From a virus, in the IMG/VR virus record IMGVR_UViG_3300005830_000065, positions 1 through 28,375 of that record: 28,375 bases of DNA; one strand, 5' to 3'. Position numbers and translations under genes: made by a program. How positions within the stretch are numbered: position 1 is the first letter of the stretch; every line of letters starts with the position of its first letter. A model generated the notes under the pieces. It worked only from the letters and a program-made list of their open reading frames with translations, had not been told where the DNA came from and did no database searches. Of this stretch, positions 1-6,388 are shown one piece after another.

Positions 1-261
1 AGAGTCCAGAAAATAAAATTCGAGGAATGCGGAGAATTTGGAACGATATACGTTGGGTATGATTTCTTGGCGAGGCGATATTACGATTTGCCGCAGCAAG
101 CCATTGACAATTACATTGCGCACAAAGAAATAAGAGAACATCTTCATTCGACAAAGAGAAGCTTCAGGGAAAAGAGAAACGGAAAATCAGACCTGAAAAA
201 ATTTGATGATTTTCAAGAAAAAGAAATCGTTCAAGGAAAACAATATAACGACCCGTTTTGA
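1..261 (+). CDS. 3' end of a hypothetical protein (5' end outside window)
   Basis: The frame is open from base 1 with no stop before the TGA at 259-261, so the gene runs in from upstream and only its last 86 residues are visible. A TTG at 67 could serve as an internal start, but the open frame upstream of it reads as ordinary protein (ending in GTIYVGYDF just before it), so a truncated view of a longer gene is more likely. The visible part is hydrophilic and lysine/arginine/glutamate rich, probably helical, with no recognisable domain. The next gene starts at or just after its stop, so the two are probably co-transcribed. Function unknown. Confidence 0.6.
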   Translation, partial: RVQKIKFEECGEFGTIYVGYDFLARRYYDLPQQAIDNYIAHKEIREHLHSTKRSFREKRNGKSDLKKFDDFQEKEIVQGKQYNDPF

Positions 262-263
262 AA

Positions 264-803
264 ATGGAAGATAAAATAGGGTTTACCGGATGCACTCACG
301 AACGCAAAGTTGAAAACGGAAAGTGCGCCGATTGTGGAAATGAAATAAAAGAAGAGCAGAGAACTTGCGATAGGTGCGGCAGCATCAATGAAGTGCGGTT
401 GCACTATTGGGCGTCGCCGAGCGTTTTTGACGATTATATTTTTTGGCCGAAAAACTGGCTTTGCGAAAGATGCCGTGAGTTTTGGTCTTGGTACATGGTT
501 CCGAAGGTGGAAAAGGCCGAGACGAAAACCTACAAGAAAAGCGACGTTCGCAAGTCGCTCGGAAAGCACGGTAGTTTTGAGTTCATGATGCTTGATATTC
601 CGAGTATTGAGCAATGCGAAGCAGAAAAGATTGAAGATTTTCTTTTGTGCTGCCACGATGAGTTTAACACTCCGTCGCTGGCATACAAAAGCGATGGATG
701 GAAAGTGCTCGGACAGTACGAGACAAACGGAGTAATCAGAGCGTTTGTGCTGAGACCTTTTGAGAAAAAAGAACAGCCTAATTACGACGAGTTGAAAATA
801 TGA
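264..803 (+). CDS. Zinc-ribbon-like hypothetical protein
   Basis: This protein of about 179 residues has three Cys pairs or near-pairs in its first 75 residues: a Cys-His pair followed by CADCG, then CDRCG, then CERC. They look like one or two zinc-binding ribbons. The C-terminal half (from about residue 100) is a mixed alpha/beta segment with no motif I know. The ATG at 264 lies two bases after the previous stop; a TTG at 258 overlapping that stop (TTGA) is an alternative start giving two more residues. Its own stop overlaps the next gene's start as ATGA. Such small zinc proteins are common in phage early regions, where they bind nucleic acid or host proteins, but nothing here shows the partner. 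Confidence 0.75.
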   Translation: MEDKIGFTGCTHERKVENGKCADCGNEIKEEQRTCDRCGSINEVRLHYWASPSVFDDYIFWPKNWLCERCREFWSWYMVPKVEKAETKTYKKSDVRKSLGKHGSFEFMMLDIPSIEQCEAEKIEDFLLCCHDEFNTPSLAYKSDGWKVLGQYETNGVIRAFVLRPFEKKEQPNYDELKI

Positions 804-1153
804 AAGAAATCAAATTCAGATACCACGCTTTTAATAAGCATTTCAGCGAGGAACATTTTGAAACACTTACTGATGAGATGCTTATAAACAGAAAAATTCC
901 ATCATGGATATTGAGTGACAATTGCGATGTATTAGACAAATTGATGTTCACTGGATTGAGAGATAAAAGCGGGAAAGAAATATATGAGGGCGATTGCCTT
1001 GCAATAGACGGAAAAGAATATGCTGTATTTTATGATGACGAGAATGCCTGTTTTTTTCTGCACGATAGTGAGTCTTTTAAAAACAAACTTTTCAGTGACG
1101 TTGACAAGTCGAAATTGACGATCACCGGAAATATTTTCAACATAAAAGCATGA
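800..1153 (+). CDS. YopX-like phage protein
   Basis: This 117-residue protein starts MKEIKFRYHAF. It has the central signature FTGLRDKSGKEIYEGD (about residues 50-66) and ends with an ITGNIFN motif, the layout of the YopX family of phage proteins (M-R-E-I-K-F-R start, TGLKDKNGKEIYEGDI core, VIGNIYENP tail). The family is widespread in temperate phages and is structurally a small beta-rich fold; its role is not established. Start and stop overlap both neighbours by four bases, placing it in the early operon with the downstream helicase. The assignment rests on the motif match and is fairly secure; function stays unknown. Confidence 0.8.
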   Translation: MKEIKFRYHAFNKHFSEEHFETLTDEMLINRKIPSWILSDNCDVLDKLMFTGLRDKSGKEIYEGDCLAIDGKEYAVFYDDENACFFLHDSESFKNKLFSDVDKSKLTITGNIFNIKA

Positions 1154-3711
1154 AGATTTTAATAAGAAAAACCGGCAACAATGAGATGATCGTAAATTTC
1201 AATTATCATCCGGTCGCCGTTGAAAAAATAAAGAGCCTGCCGTACAAAACCCGTAAGTGGGACAAGATTGCGAAAGTATGGGTTGTTGATCTTTCACAAC
1301 TTGAAAATATCTACCGACTTTTCAGTGGTTGCCAGATAGATGCTGATGATGAATTGATCGAACTTTATTCCAAGAAATCAGAGACGCGGGAACGGATCGC
1401 GGTCGAAGTGAAAGAATTGATTAAGAACGTTCCTGACCGCGTGAACGGATACGAGCTTTTTATGCACCAAAAGGAAGCCGTGCCGCAAATGTTGCTGGCG
1501 AGAAAATGTATATTGGGGCACGAACAAGGTCTTGGAAAAGCACAGCCGTTTGATGCAAAAATCTTGACTATTTGTGGTTGGAAAAAAATGGGAGAAATAA
1601 AGATTGGAGATTCAATCATAAATGCAGAAGGAAAAGAATCAAAAATAACTGGAGTGTTTCCGCAAGGAAAAAAGAAATGCTATAGAGTAATTTTCAATGA
1701 TGGATTTTCATGTGAATGTTGTGATGAACATTGGTGGATGGTTAAGAATCATAACATTACTTGTAAAAGAAAAATATTAACTACGAATGAAATTCTTGAA
1801 GATTTGAAAGATAAATCTGGTGTATCGAAATGGACTATACCAATAATCAAATCAGTTACTGAATTTTCAGAAAATAATCTTCCACTCCATCCTTATGTTC
1901 TCGGTTTGTTGATTGGAGACGGTGGCTTTTCAACTGATTCAGTCATATTGAGTCTGTCAGAAGAAAAAAATGAAGTAATGGAAACTGTAAAAAGCATTAT
2001 CGGAAATGATAATGTTAGAAGACGAGAGAGTGGAGTTGATTGGGGATTGGCTGGAGTTTCATCAATTTTAAAAGAACTTGATTTGCAGGGGAAAAGATCA
2101 TTTGAAAAGTTCATTCCTGATATTTATAAATATTCTTCATTTGAAAACAGACTTGCTTTGCTTCAAGGATTGATGGACACAGATGGTTATTATCTTGACA
2201 GTTCTCACAAGGAAAAGCAAGGACAGCATCTTGAATATTCCACAAGTTCGCCGAGACTTGCAGAAGATTTTTGCGAACTGATTTGGTCTTTCGGCGGAAC
2301 GGTAAGAAAACGTTCAAAGATACCTTTCTACACAACGAATGGAGAACGCAAAGCTGGAAAGAGATGCTATTCTTTGACGATCTGTTTACCGAATGAAATA
2401 GAACCATTCAGATTATCAAGGAAGAAGAACGGTTATAAAGGGCGATTAAAATATTTTCCAAGCAGATATATTTCAAAGATAGAATATGTCGGGATGAAAG
2501 AGATGCAATGTATTTCTGTAGATTCTCCTGACAATCTTTATATAACCGATAATTATATTGTCACCCACAATACCATAACGGCATTGGTTGCATCGAAATT
2601 GCTTGAAGATAGAAATGTCCATGTCATCGCACCAATCTCAGTTCATTCAAGTTGGAAAAGTTTCGCCGATGAATGTGGAGTGAAATTGAGCGGGCTGCAT
2701 TCGTGGGCAAAGATACCGAAAGATATTCCAGAAAGAACAATTCTAATTGCCGACGAAGTTCATAAGGCGCAGGGTGGAGTAACCACGCAGCGCGGTAAGG
2801 CGTTTTTGAATCTCGCCCAAAAAGCGGAGTTCCTTTTCCAACTTTCAGGGACTCCGATGAGAAATGACCGAGCATTGAACATTTTCCCGTTACTTGAGGC
2901 CTGCAATCATCCAATCGCTCAGAATTTTTTCTCGTTCCGCGAGCGTTATTGCATCAAGCGTGAAATTTATCGAAAAGGAAAAGAACCGATAGCGGTTTAC
3001 GACGGAATACAGAATGAAGGCGAGTTAAGGAACAGAATCGGAGACGTGCTTTTCGTGAAGAAGAAAATAGACTGCTTGGATTTGCCGGAGAAAATTTACC
3101 AGTGGCGACATGTCGAGAATTGCTTGACCGGCGAGTTGGCAGACGATCTTGAGCAGCTTATCGAAGAGTATCTTAACGAGAAAAGTTGGAAGGAAGATTT
3201 TTCTGACTCATATTTCGACGAATTAAGACGCAGGGCGAAATTCCAAGTTATTCGCCGGCTGACTTCTCTCGCCAAAGTGGATGGGACGTGTGACATTGCG
3301 CAAGACATTCTCGATCAAGGCGAGAGCGTGGTTATCTGCACGTCATTTTTGGAACCGTTGCACAAGATTGCAGAAAAATTCAAAGATTATGGAGTATCGA
3401 TAATTCACGGTGGAATCAAAGCGGAAGATCGCGGCCAGATGGTGAAAGATTTCCAAAGTGGAAAAAAAAGAGTTTTTGTTTTCACCATCGAGGCCGGTGG
3501 AGTCGGCATAACGCTAACGAAAGCATCATATATTATCATGCACGACCGGACGTGGGTTCCTGGTGATGTTGACCAGGCTATTGATCGAGTCCACAGAATA
3601 TCTCAGGACAAGACGGTTTTTGTCACGTCAGTTTCAGTGAACCGCATGGATTACATTATCGACAAAGTTCTTTCACGAAAGAGCAAGTACATCAACAGGG
3701 TGATTTATTAA
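1150..3711 (+). CDS. SNF2/SMARCAL1-like DEAD/H helicase interrupted by an intein
   Basis: This 853-residue precursor would splice to a 509-residue superfamily 2 DNA-dependent ATPase. Residues 12-60 resemble the HARP-type N-terminal module of SMARCAL1-like annealing helicases. The Walker A motif HEQGLGK/T is split after Lys130 by a 344-residue intein (131-474), and Thr475 is the first C-extein residue. Motif II is DEVH at 535-538 (IADEVHKAQGG). A motif III-like SGTPMRND follows. The C-terminal lobe has VVICTSF (motif IV), the AGGVGITLT region (motif V) and QAIDRVHRISQ (motif VI, 809-819). Family members remodel forks or anneal strands, so a replication or recombination role is likely. Without splicing the P-loop is broken and ATPase activity should be absent. 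The start overlaps the previous stop as ATGA. The intein portion is visibly poorer in GC than the exteins. Confidence 0.93.
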   Translation: MKILIRKTGNNEMIVNFNYHPVAVEKIKSLPYKTRKWDKIAKVWVVDLSQLENIYRLFSGCQIDADDELIELYSKKSETRERIAVEVKELIKNVPDRVNGYELFMHQKEAVPQMLLARKCILGHEQGLGKAQPFDAKILTICGWKKMGEIKIGDSIINAEGKESKITGVFPQGKKKCYRVIFNDGFSCECCDEHWWMVKNHNITCKRKILTTNEILEDLKDKSGVSKWTIPIIKSVTEFSENNLPLHPYVLGLLIGDGGFSTDSVILSLSEEKNEVMETVKSIIGNDNVRRRESGVDWGLAGVSSILKELDLQGKRSFEKFIPDIYKYSSFENRLALLQGLMDTDGYYLDSSHKEKQGQHLEYSTSSPRLAEDFCELIWSFGGTVRKRSKIPFYTTNGERKAGKRCYSLTICLPNEIEPFRLSRKKNGYKGRLKYFPSRYISKIEYVGMKEMQCISVDSPDNLYITDNYIVTHNTITALVASKLLEDRNVHVIAPISVHSSWKSFADECGVKLSGLHSWAKIPKDIPERTILIADEVHKAQGGVTTQRGKAFLNLAQKAEFLFQLSGTPMRNDRALNIFPLLEACNHPIAQNFFSFRERYCIKREIYRKGKEPIAVYDGIQNEGELRNRIGDVLFVKKKIDCLDLPEKIYQWRHVENCLTGELADDLEQLIEEYLNEKSWKEDFSDSYFDELRRRAKFQVIRRLTSLAKVDGTCDIAQDILDQGESVVICTSFLEPLHKIAEKFKDYGVSIIHGGIKAEDRGQMVKDFQSGKKRVFVFTIEAGGVGITLTKASYIIMHDRTWVPGDVDQAIDRVHRISQDKTVFVTSVSVNRMDYIIDKVLSRKSKYINRVIY
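1540..2571 (+). other. Class 3 (WCT) intein with LAGLIDADG homing endonuclease
   Basis: The element encodes 344 residues beginning with Ala1 rather than Cys/Ser and ending THN before Thr+1. Block B reads CCDEHWWMV, giving His64 (B:10) and Trp66 (B:12). Block F reads MQCISVD, with Cys324 where other inteins carry Asp (F:4). Block G reads YIVTHN, with Thr342 at G:5, His343 and Asn344. A Trp/Cys/Thr triad with no N-terminal nucleophile is the published hallmark of class 3 inteins, which start splicing by attack from the block F cysteine. Two LAGLIDADG motifs sit in the middle: VLGLLIGDGG (about 1891-1923) and LLQGLMDTDGYY (about 2158-2193), so it is probably a full homing intein. Lower GC than its host gene suggests separate ancestry (line 1741-1800 has about 13 G/C of 60; extein line 3121-3180 about 30). 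Confidence 0.92.
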
Positions 3712-3751
3712 AGCAGAGTGTTCCTTCATCGGCAAGGAAAAGACGCCGACA

Positions 3752-3901
3752 ATGGAAGTGAATTTGACCCCGGCGTCGCGCAAATGTTGGCGTGGCATGC
3801 AGAAATTCGAGATGAACGGCGAGACGTATTATGTGTTGGTGACGTTGATGCCGGAAGCCGTGGGAAAAGTTTTTGAAAAGAATGCCGAAGAAAAAAGTTG
3901 A
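3752..3901 (+). CDS. Small hypothetical protein, 49 residues
   Basis: An ATG at 3752 opens a 49-codon frame ending TGA at 3899-3901. The product is charged with a short beta-like core (GETYYVLVTLMP) and ends in a helical, lysine/glutamate-rich tail. An AAGGA at 3734-3738 is a distant Shine-Dalgarno. The frame stays open upstream to a TGA at 3701-3703, and the extra residues (SFIGKEKTPT) look protein-like, so translation might begin at a non-standard codon such as the ATT at 3707, which has AGGGTG a few bases before it. It overlaps the next gene by 20 bases. No family recognised; I judge it real because it fills a gap in an otherwise tightly packed operon. Confidence 0.5.
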   Translation: MEVNLTPASRKCWRGMQKFEMNGETYYVLVTLMPEAVGKVFEKNAEEKS

Positions 3902-4109
3902 AACCGACAAGAGTGAATCCGAAAAGATCGTCGCGCGGATCATCGCGAAAAGCGGGTGGGAGAATCCGCTCGGCATTCCGGGTTGGCGATGGTTCCAGTT
4001 CGACACCAACGTTGACGCGCGGAACTGGTTTGTCAGTGATGCCAGCGAAATCAAGGCCGGAAGCTGTTTCAGTGAAGCCAAAGAGATAAATGTTGCCATT
4101 CATAGATAA
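3882..4109 (+). CDS. Hypothetical protein, 75 residues
   Basis: The start is placed at ATG 3882 (MPKKKVE); a TTG at 3873 would add three residues. The protein has a basic N-terminus, then a helix (EKIVARIIAKSGW), an aromatic stretch (IPGWRWFQFD) and an SxASEIKAG segment. No domain is recognised. It overlaps the gene before by 20 bases and the gene after (SWIM-like, 4090) by 20 bases, consistent with translational coupling. Two antisense open frames cover the same bases, but + strand packing and the protein-like sequence favour this one. Confidence 0.55.
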   Translation: MPKKKVETDKSESEKIVARIIAKSGWENPLGIPGWRWFQFDTNVDARNWFVSDASEIKAGSCFSEAKEINVAIHR

Positions 4110-4416
4110 AGACGATCATCGCGCGCGAAATCGAAATTCCAAAAAGTCAAAAGCGGCCGTGGTCGAGTCGATAGCCGGTGAGCTGCTGCGTTTCCACGTG
4201 CAGAGCCGGACGGTGGAGGGATTGAGTCATTTAGTTGACCTGGAAGAGTACGGCTTCAATGGCTTTTGTGGTTGTCAGGATTTTGATTTCAGGAAGCGGG
4301 TGCTCGCACAGAAGATGAATGGCGAGCGGTCGCGATGTTGGCATATTGATCGGGCAAGGGACTTTTTTATCGACGCTGTTTTGAAAAAGATGGCGGAGAA
4401 TTTTTACAAAAGTTGA
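4090..4416 (+). CDS. SWIM-type zinc finger protein
   Basis: This 108-residue protein has a Cys-x-Cys pair (FCGCQDF, about residues 58-64) and, about 22 residues later, Cys-x-His (RCWHIDRARDFF). This matches the SWIM zinc-finger pattern CxCx(n)CxH followed by a helix. SWIM domains bind DNA or proteins in transposases, SNF2 helicases and Sws1-type recombination factors. A free-standing SWIM protein close to a SNF2-like helicase may be its accessory subunit, but that link is inference. The start ATG overlaps the previous gene by 20 bases. It is the last gene before a GC-rich hairpin at 4467-4506. Confidence 0.65.
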   Translation: MLPFIDKDDHRARNRNSKKSKAAVVESIAGELLRFHVQSRTVEGLSHLVDLEEYGFNGFCGCQDFDFRKRVLAQKMNGERSRCWHIDRARDFFIDAVLKKMAENFYKS

Positions 4417-4435
4417 CGATCTTATATTGATTCCC

Positions 4436-4537
4436 ATGACCGGATCCATCGCTGAAATAACCCCCAAACGGCGCCGGCGAAACCCCAAGCCCACGTCGGC
4501 GCCGTTGATTTTAAAATTAATCAAGATATTGACGTAA
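4436..4537 (+). CDS. Arg/Pro-rich micro-ORF, possible zero frame of a -1 frameshift
   Basis: This 33-codon frame runs from ATG 4436 to TAA 4535-4537 and has a basic cluster TPKRRRRNPKP. There is no Shine-Dalgarno before the ATG. Near its end lies T TTA AAA (4510-4516), with codons TTA and AAA in its own frame. A -1 slip there would join it to the frame of the 65-residue gene starting at 4555. Most of its length overlaps a strong hairpin (4467-4506), so it may simply be noncoding. Low confidence as a gene. Confidence 0.2.
   Translation: MTGSIAEITPKRRRRNPKPTSAPLILKLIKILT
4467..4512 (+). terminator. GC-rich hairpin followed by a weak T tract
   Basis: AACGGCGCCG (4467-4476) is perfectly complementary to CGGCGCCGTT (4497-4506). 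Three further pairs (one G-U) extend the stem to 13 bp around a 14-base loop. The sequence after the stem is GATTTTAAAATT, a poor terminator tail. It could be a weak intrinsic terminator for the early operon or an RNA structure affecting the slippery site just downstream. Confidence 0.4.
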
Positions 4538-4554
4538 GCCGTGCCGGAGTCTCG

Positions 4555-4752
4555 ATGATAAAAGAGCTTGTGAAAAAAAATGAAATCGAATTGCCAGTGC
4601 TGTTTGATGTTAATTTTAATGTAACATTGAATAAGGCGCAATTGGAGATCATGCTTCAATTAGTGGTGACCGCGCAAACGACCGGCGACATCAACAAGCA
4701 AATCGCGGCGCTGCAAAGATTGCAGAAAATTCTTGAGAGGTTTTTGAAATAA
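4555..4752 (+). CDS. Hypothetical helical protein, 65 residues
   Basis: The ATG at 4555 has GGAG (4546-4549) five bases upstream, a good ribosome site. The product has a beta-like stretch (IELPVLFDVNFNVTLN) followed by a long helix (KAQLEIMLQLVVTAQ, then an amphipathic C-terminus rich in Leu/Ile/Gln). It has no known domain and could be a small oligomeric protein. The frame is open upstream back to a stop at 4453, and the extra residues (KINQDIDVSRAGVS) read smoothly into it, so a longer product made by -1 frameshifting from 4436 is possible. A small terminator follows directly. Confidence 0.6.
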   Translation: MIKELVKKNEIELPVLFDVNFNVTLNKAQLEIMLQLVVTAQTTGDINKQIAALQRLQKILERFLK

Positions 4753-4754
4753 TC

Positions 4755-4773
4755 AAAAAGCGTTTGCTTTTTT
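4755..4773 (+). terminator. Short intrinsic terminator
   Basis: AAAAAGC (4755-4761) pairs with GCTTTTT (4766-4772) around the loop GTTT, ending in a run of six T. It sits three bases after the stop at 4750-4752. The stem is A/T-rich and short, so termination may be partial. Confidence 0.55.
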
Positions 4774-4795
4774 GAAAATAGTTTTGTAAATTGTT

Positions 4796-4890
4796 TTGTG
4801 CTCGAAATTCTCAGACAATTTGTTTGAGAGTTTAACCCGCAAGACGATCTTTCTTCAATGAGAGTTTCGAGCACAACTTGCGGGTTTTTT
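4796..4890 (+). ncRNA. Interleaved inverted repeats: candidate pseudoknot RNA or attenuator
   Basis: Two perfect stems interleave. Stem 1 pairs TTGTGCTCGAAA (4796-4807) with TTTCGAGCACAA (4865-4876), 12 bp. Stem 2 pairs AACCCGCAAG (4834-4843) with CTTGCGGGTT (4877-4886), 10 bp, and is followed by T up to 4890. The order S1, S2, S1', S2' cannot nest. S1' and S2' abut with no spacer, so the RNA would be either a pseudoknot with coaxial helices or two separate hairpins, the second being a terminator. A third hairpin (CTCAGACA/TGTTTGAG, 4809-4827) lies in the first loop. No open frame fills the region, and the next gene starts 36 bases downstream with its own strong ribosome site. It could be a small RNA with its own terminator or a 5' leader controlling 4926 onward. 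Confidence 0.5.
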
Positions 4891-4925
4891 ATTTATAACT
4901 GTGATTTTTTACAAAGGAGATTGTC

Positions 4926-5198
4926 ATGGGAATGACTCAAAAGAAAAACTATTTGAAGGCGGAGTACATTGATGTAAACAACCGTCCGGTTGAGTGCCTG
5001 GTATTGCCGTGCATGAATGCCAGTGTAGTTGATCCAATAATCGAGTTTACGCCGATACGCTGGTATCATTGGTCAACGTTGGTTAATTGCGCCGGTTCGC
5101 AAAACCTTCACAAGGCAGTCAGTGGAATCAAGTTCAAGATCGACGGAGTTTTGCAGTCAACGCAAGAAGTGTATGAAAGAATTTCAAAGATGGTGTAA
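4926..5198 (+). CDS. Hypothetical protein, 90 residues; first gene of the middle operon
   Basis: The ATG at 4926 is preceded by AAAGGAG (4913-4919) at ideal spacing, one of the best ribosome sites in the window, fitting a first gene after the noncoding RNA region. The protein is 90 residues of mixed alpha/beta with several Cys (CLVLPCMNAS) but no clear metal motif, and ends in a helix. No family recognised. It overlaps the next gene's start by 26 bases. Confidence 0.75.
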   Translation: MGMTQKKNYLKAEYIDVNNRPVECLVLPCMNASVVDPIIEFTPIRWYHWSTLVNCAGSQNLHKAVSGIKFKIDGVLQSTQEVYERISKMV

Positions 5199-5400
5199 AT
5201 ATGTCAATGCACAGAAGCTTGAAGCCGCGCAGAAAAAAGAAATCGAAGTCGTTTCATTCAAGTTCATGTCGTGTCCGAAGCACGGCATGGTTGACCGTGG
5301 CAGTTTGATTTATCGCAAGGGCGCGATCATCGGTTGCCTTTCGTGCATGGCCAATGTCAACCTGGCGGGTTTGATCATGGTGAAGAAAAAGGGAAAGTAA
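5173..5400 (+). CDS. Small zinc-ribbon-like protein, 75 residues
   Basis: The start is set at ATG 5173 (MKEFQRWCKYV). A possible earlier GTG at 5122 lies deep inside the preceding gene and has no support. The N-terminal 30 residues form a charged helix. The C-terminal part has CPKHG and, about 20 residues later, GCLSC, a Cys-x2-His/Cys-x2-Cys arrangement typical of a small zinc ribbon. The TAA stop overlaps the next ATG by one base. Function unknown; possibly nucleic-acid binding. Confidence 0.65.
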   Translation: MKEFQRWCKYVNAQKLEAAQKKEIEVVSFKFMSCPKHGMVDRGSLIYRKGAIIGCLSCMANVNLAGLIMVKKKGK

Positions 5401-5642
5401 TGACTATTTCACATGCAAGACAACTAAAACGTGGTGATCAAGTTGTCGCGTTTAACGGCAACGCTACTCTTTACGCACGAGTGGTAAAAACAGAGCCTAA
5501 AAGAAACGCGATATTGATAACTGCGCGTTATCTCAAAAAAGACGGGAAGCTTGGCGAGATGGAAAGAACGCATCGCGGCTTTCTATGGTACGGTGATTTT
5601 CCGTCTGATAATTTTCCGAAATGTGAGGAGATTGGTTTATGA
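5400..5642 (+). CDS. Hypothetical small beta-barrel-like protein, 80 residues
   Basis: The start is ATG 5400, sharing a base with the previous stop. Upstream in-frame codons lie inside the preceding gene and are not used. The product (LKRGDQVVAFNGNATLYARVV, then KRNAILITARY) has alternating hydrophobic strands like an SH3- or Tudor-type small barrel with a turn after GDQV. It has no catalytic motif. Its stop overlaps the exonuclease start as ATGA, so it is translationally coupled to it and may be a nucleic-acid-binding partner; that is inference. Confidence 0.65.
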   Translation: MTISHARQLKRGDQVVAFNGNATLYARVVKTEPKRNAILITARYLKKDGKLGEMERTHRGFLWYGDFPSDNFPKCEEIGL

Positions 5643-6388
5643 GACTTAAACTCTGTAGACCATTGGTCAGCATCGACATCGAGACCACCTCCCTCGACGT
5701 GAACGCGGCTAGAATCGTGCAGATCGGTGTCAAGAAAATTATGCCGGACGGCTCAACCAGCGTTTGGTCGTCACTGGTGAATCCGACCGTTTCGATCACC
5801 AATACCGAGGCGCATGGCATCACCGATGAGATGGTGAAGGATGCGCCGACGTTCGCCGAGCTCGCCAAGATGGTGATGGAGATGATCGACAGCAGCGACA
5901 TTTCCGGCTACAACATTCTGAGTTATGACATGCCGGTGCTGTTCAATGAGTTCATGCGGGCAGGAATAACGTGGGATTATCACAACACGTGGTTCATCGA
6001 CTCCTGCAACATCGCGCGGCGCAAGGAGCCGAGAAATTTGAGTTGGGCGACGGAATTTTACTGCGGCATGAAACTTGAGAACGCTCATAACGCAATGGCC
6101 GATACGGAGGCCGCGGCAAATGTGCTTTTGGCGCAAGTCGAGAGATACACCGACATCGGAGAAGATGTTGCGGCGCTGGCAATGTATAGCAACTACGATA
6201 AGCCATTGCTGGACTTCTCCGGAAAATTCAAAACCAACGAGAACGGAGAAATTATAATAAATTTTGGTAAGAAACATTTTGGTGAGAGGGCACTTGATCA
6301 CCAAGATTATTTGCGATGGATGTTGGAAGAAAATTTTGCGGCGGACACAAAAGCGGTGATCAAAAAACATTTAGGAATTGAGTCATGA
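5639..6388 (+). CDS. DnaQ-like DEDDh 3'-5' exonuclease
   Basis: This 249-residue protein has all DEDDh motifs: Exo I with Asp13 and Glu15 (SIDIETTS), Exo II around Asp97 (GYNILSYDMPVL), and Exo III with His150 and Asp155 (HNAMADTEAA). The family removes nucleotides from 3' ends using two metal ions, as polymerase proofreading subunits or RNase T/Exo X-type processing enzymes. About 80 residues follow the catalytic core (from about 170) with no known domain. A GAGGAG site lies about 10 bases before the ATG, inside the preceding gene. Its stop overlaps the helicase start (ATGA). The operon context of helicase, methyltransferase and resolvase points to replication or recombination work on phage DNA. 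Confidence 0.92.
   Translation: MRLKLCRPLVSIDIETTSLDVNAARIVQIGVKKIMPDGSTSVWSSLVNPTVSITNTEAHGITDEMVKDAPTFAELAKMVMEMIDSSDISGYNILSYDMPVLFNEFMRAGITWDYHNTWFIDSCNIARRKEPRNLSWATEFYCGMKLENAHNAMADTEAAANVLLAQVERYTDIGEDVAALAMYSNYDKPLLDFSGKFKTNENGEIIINFGKKHFGERALDHQDYLRWMLEENFAADTKAVIKKHLGIES

Noticed and set aside
3692-4103. Two overlapping minus-strand open frames of 125 and 135 codons
   Set aside because: Both are low-complexity shadows of packed + strand genes, overlap each other, and no other gene uses the minus strand.
4423-4428. TATATT as a -10 box before the micro-ORF at 4436
   Set aside because: No acceptable -35 at 16-18 bases upstream.
5771-6370. Minus-strand open frame of 199 codons opposite the exonuclease
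   Set aside because: The + strand carries all DEDDh motifs; the antisense frame shows no motif or ribosome site.
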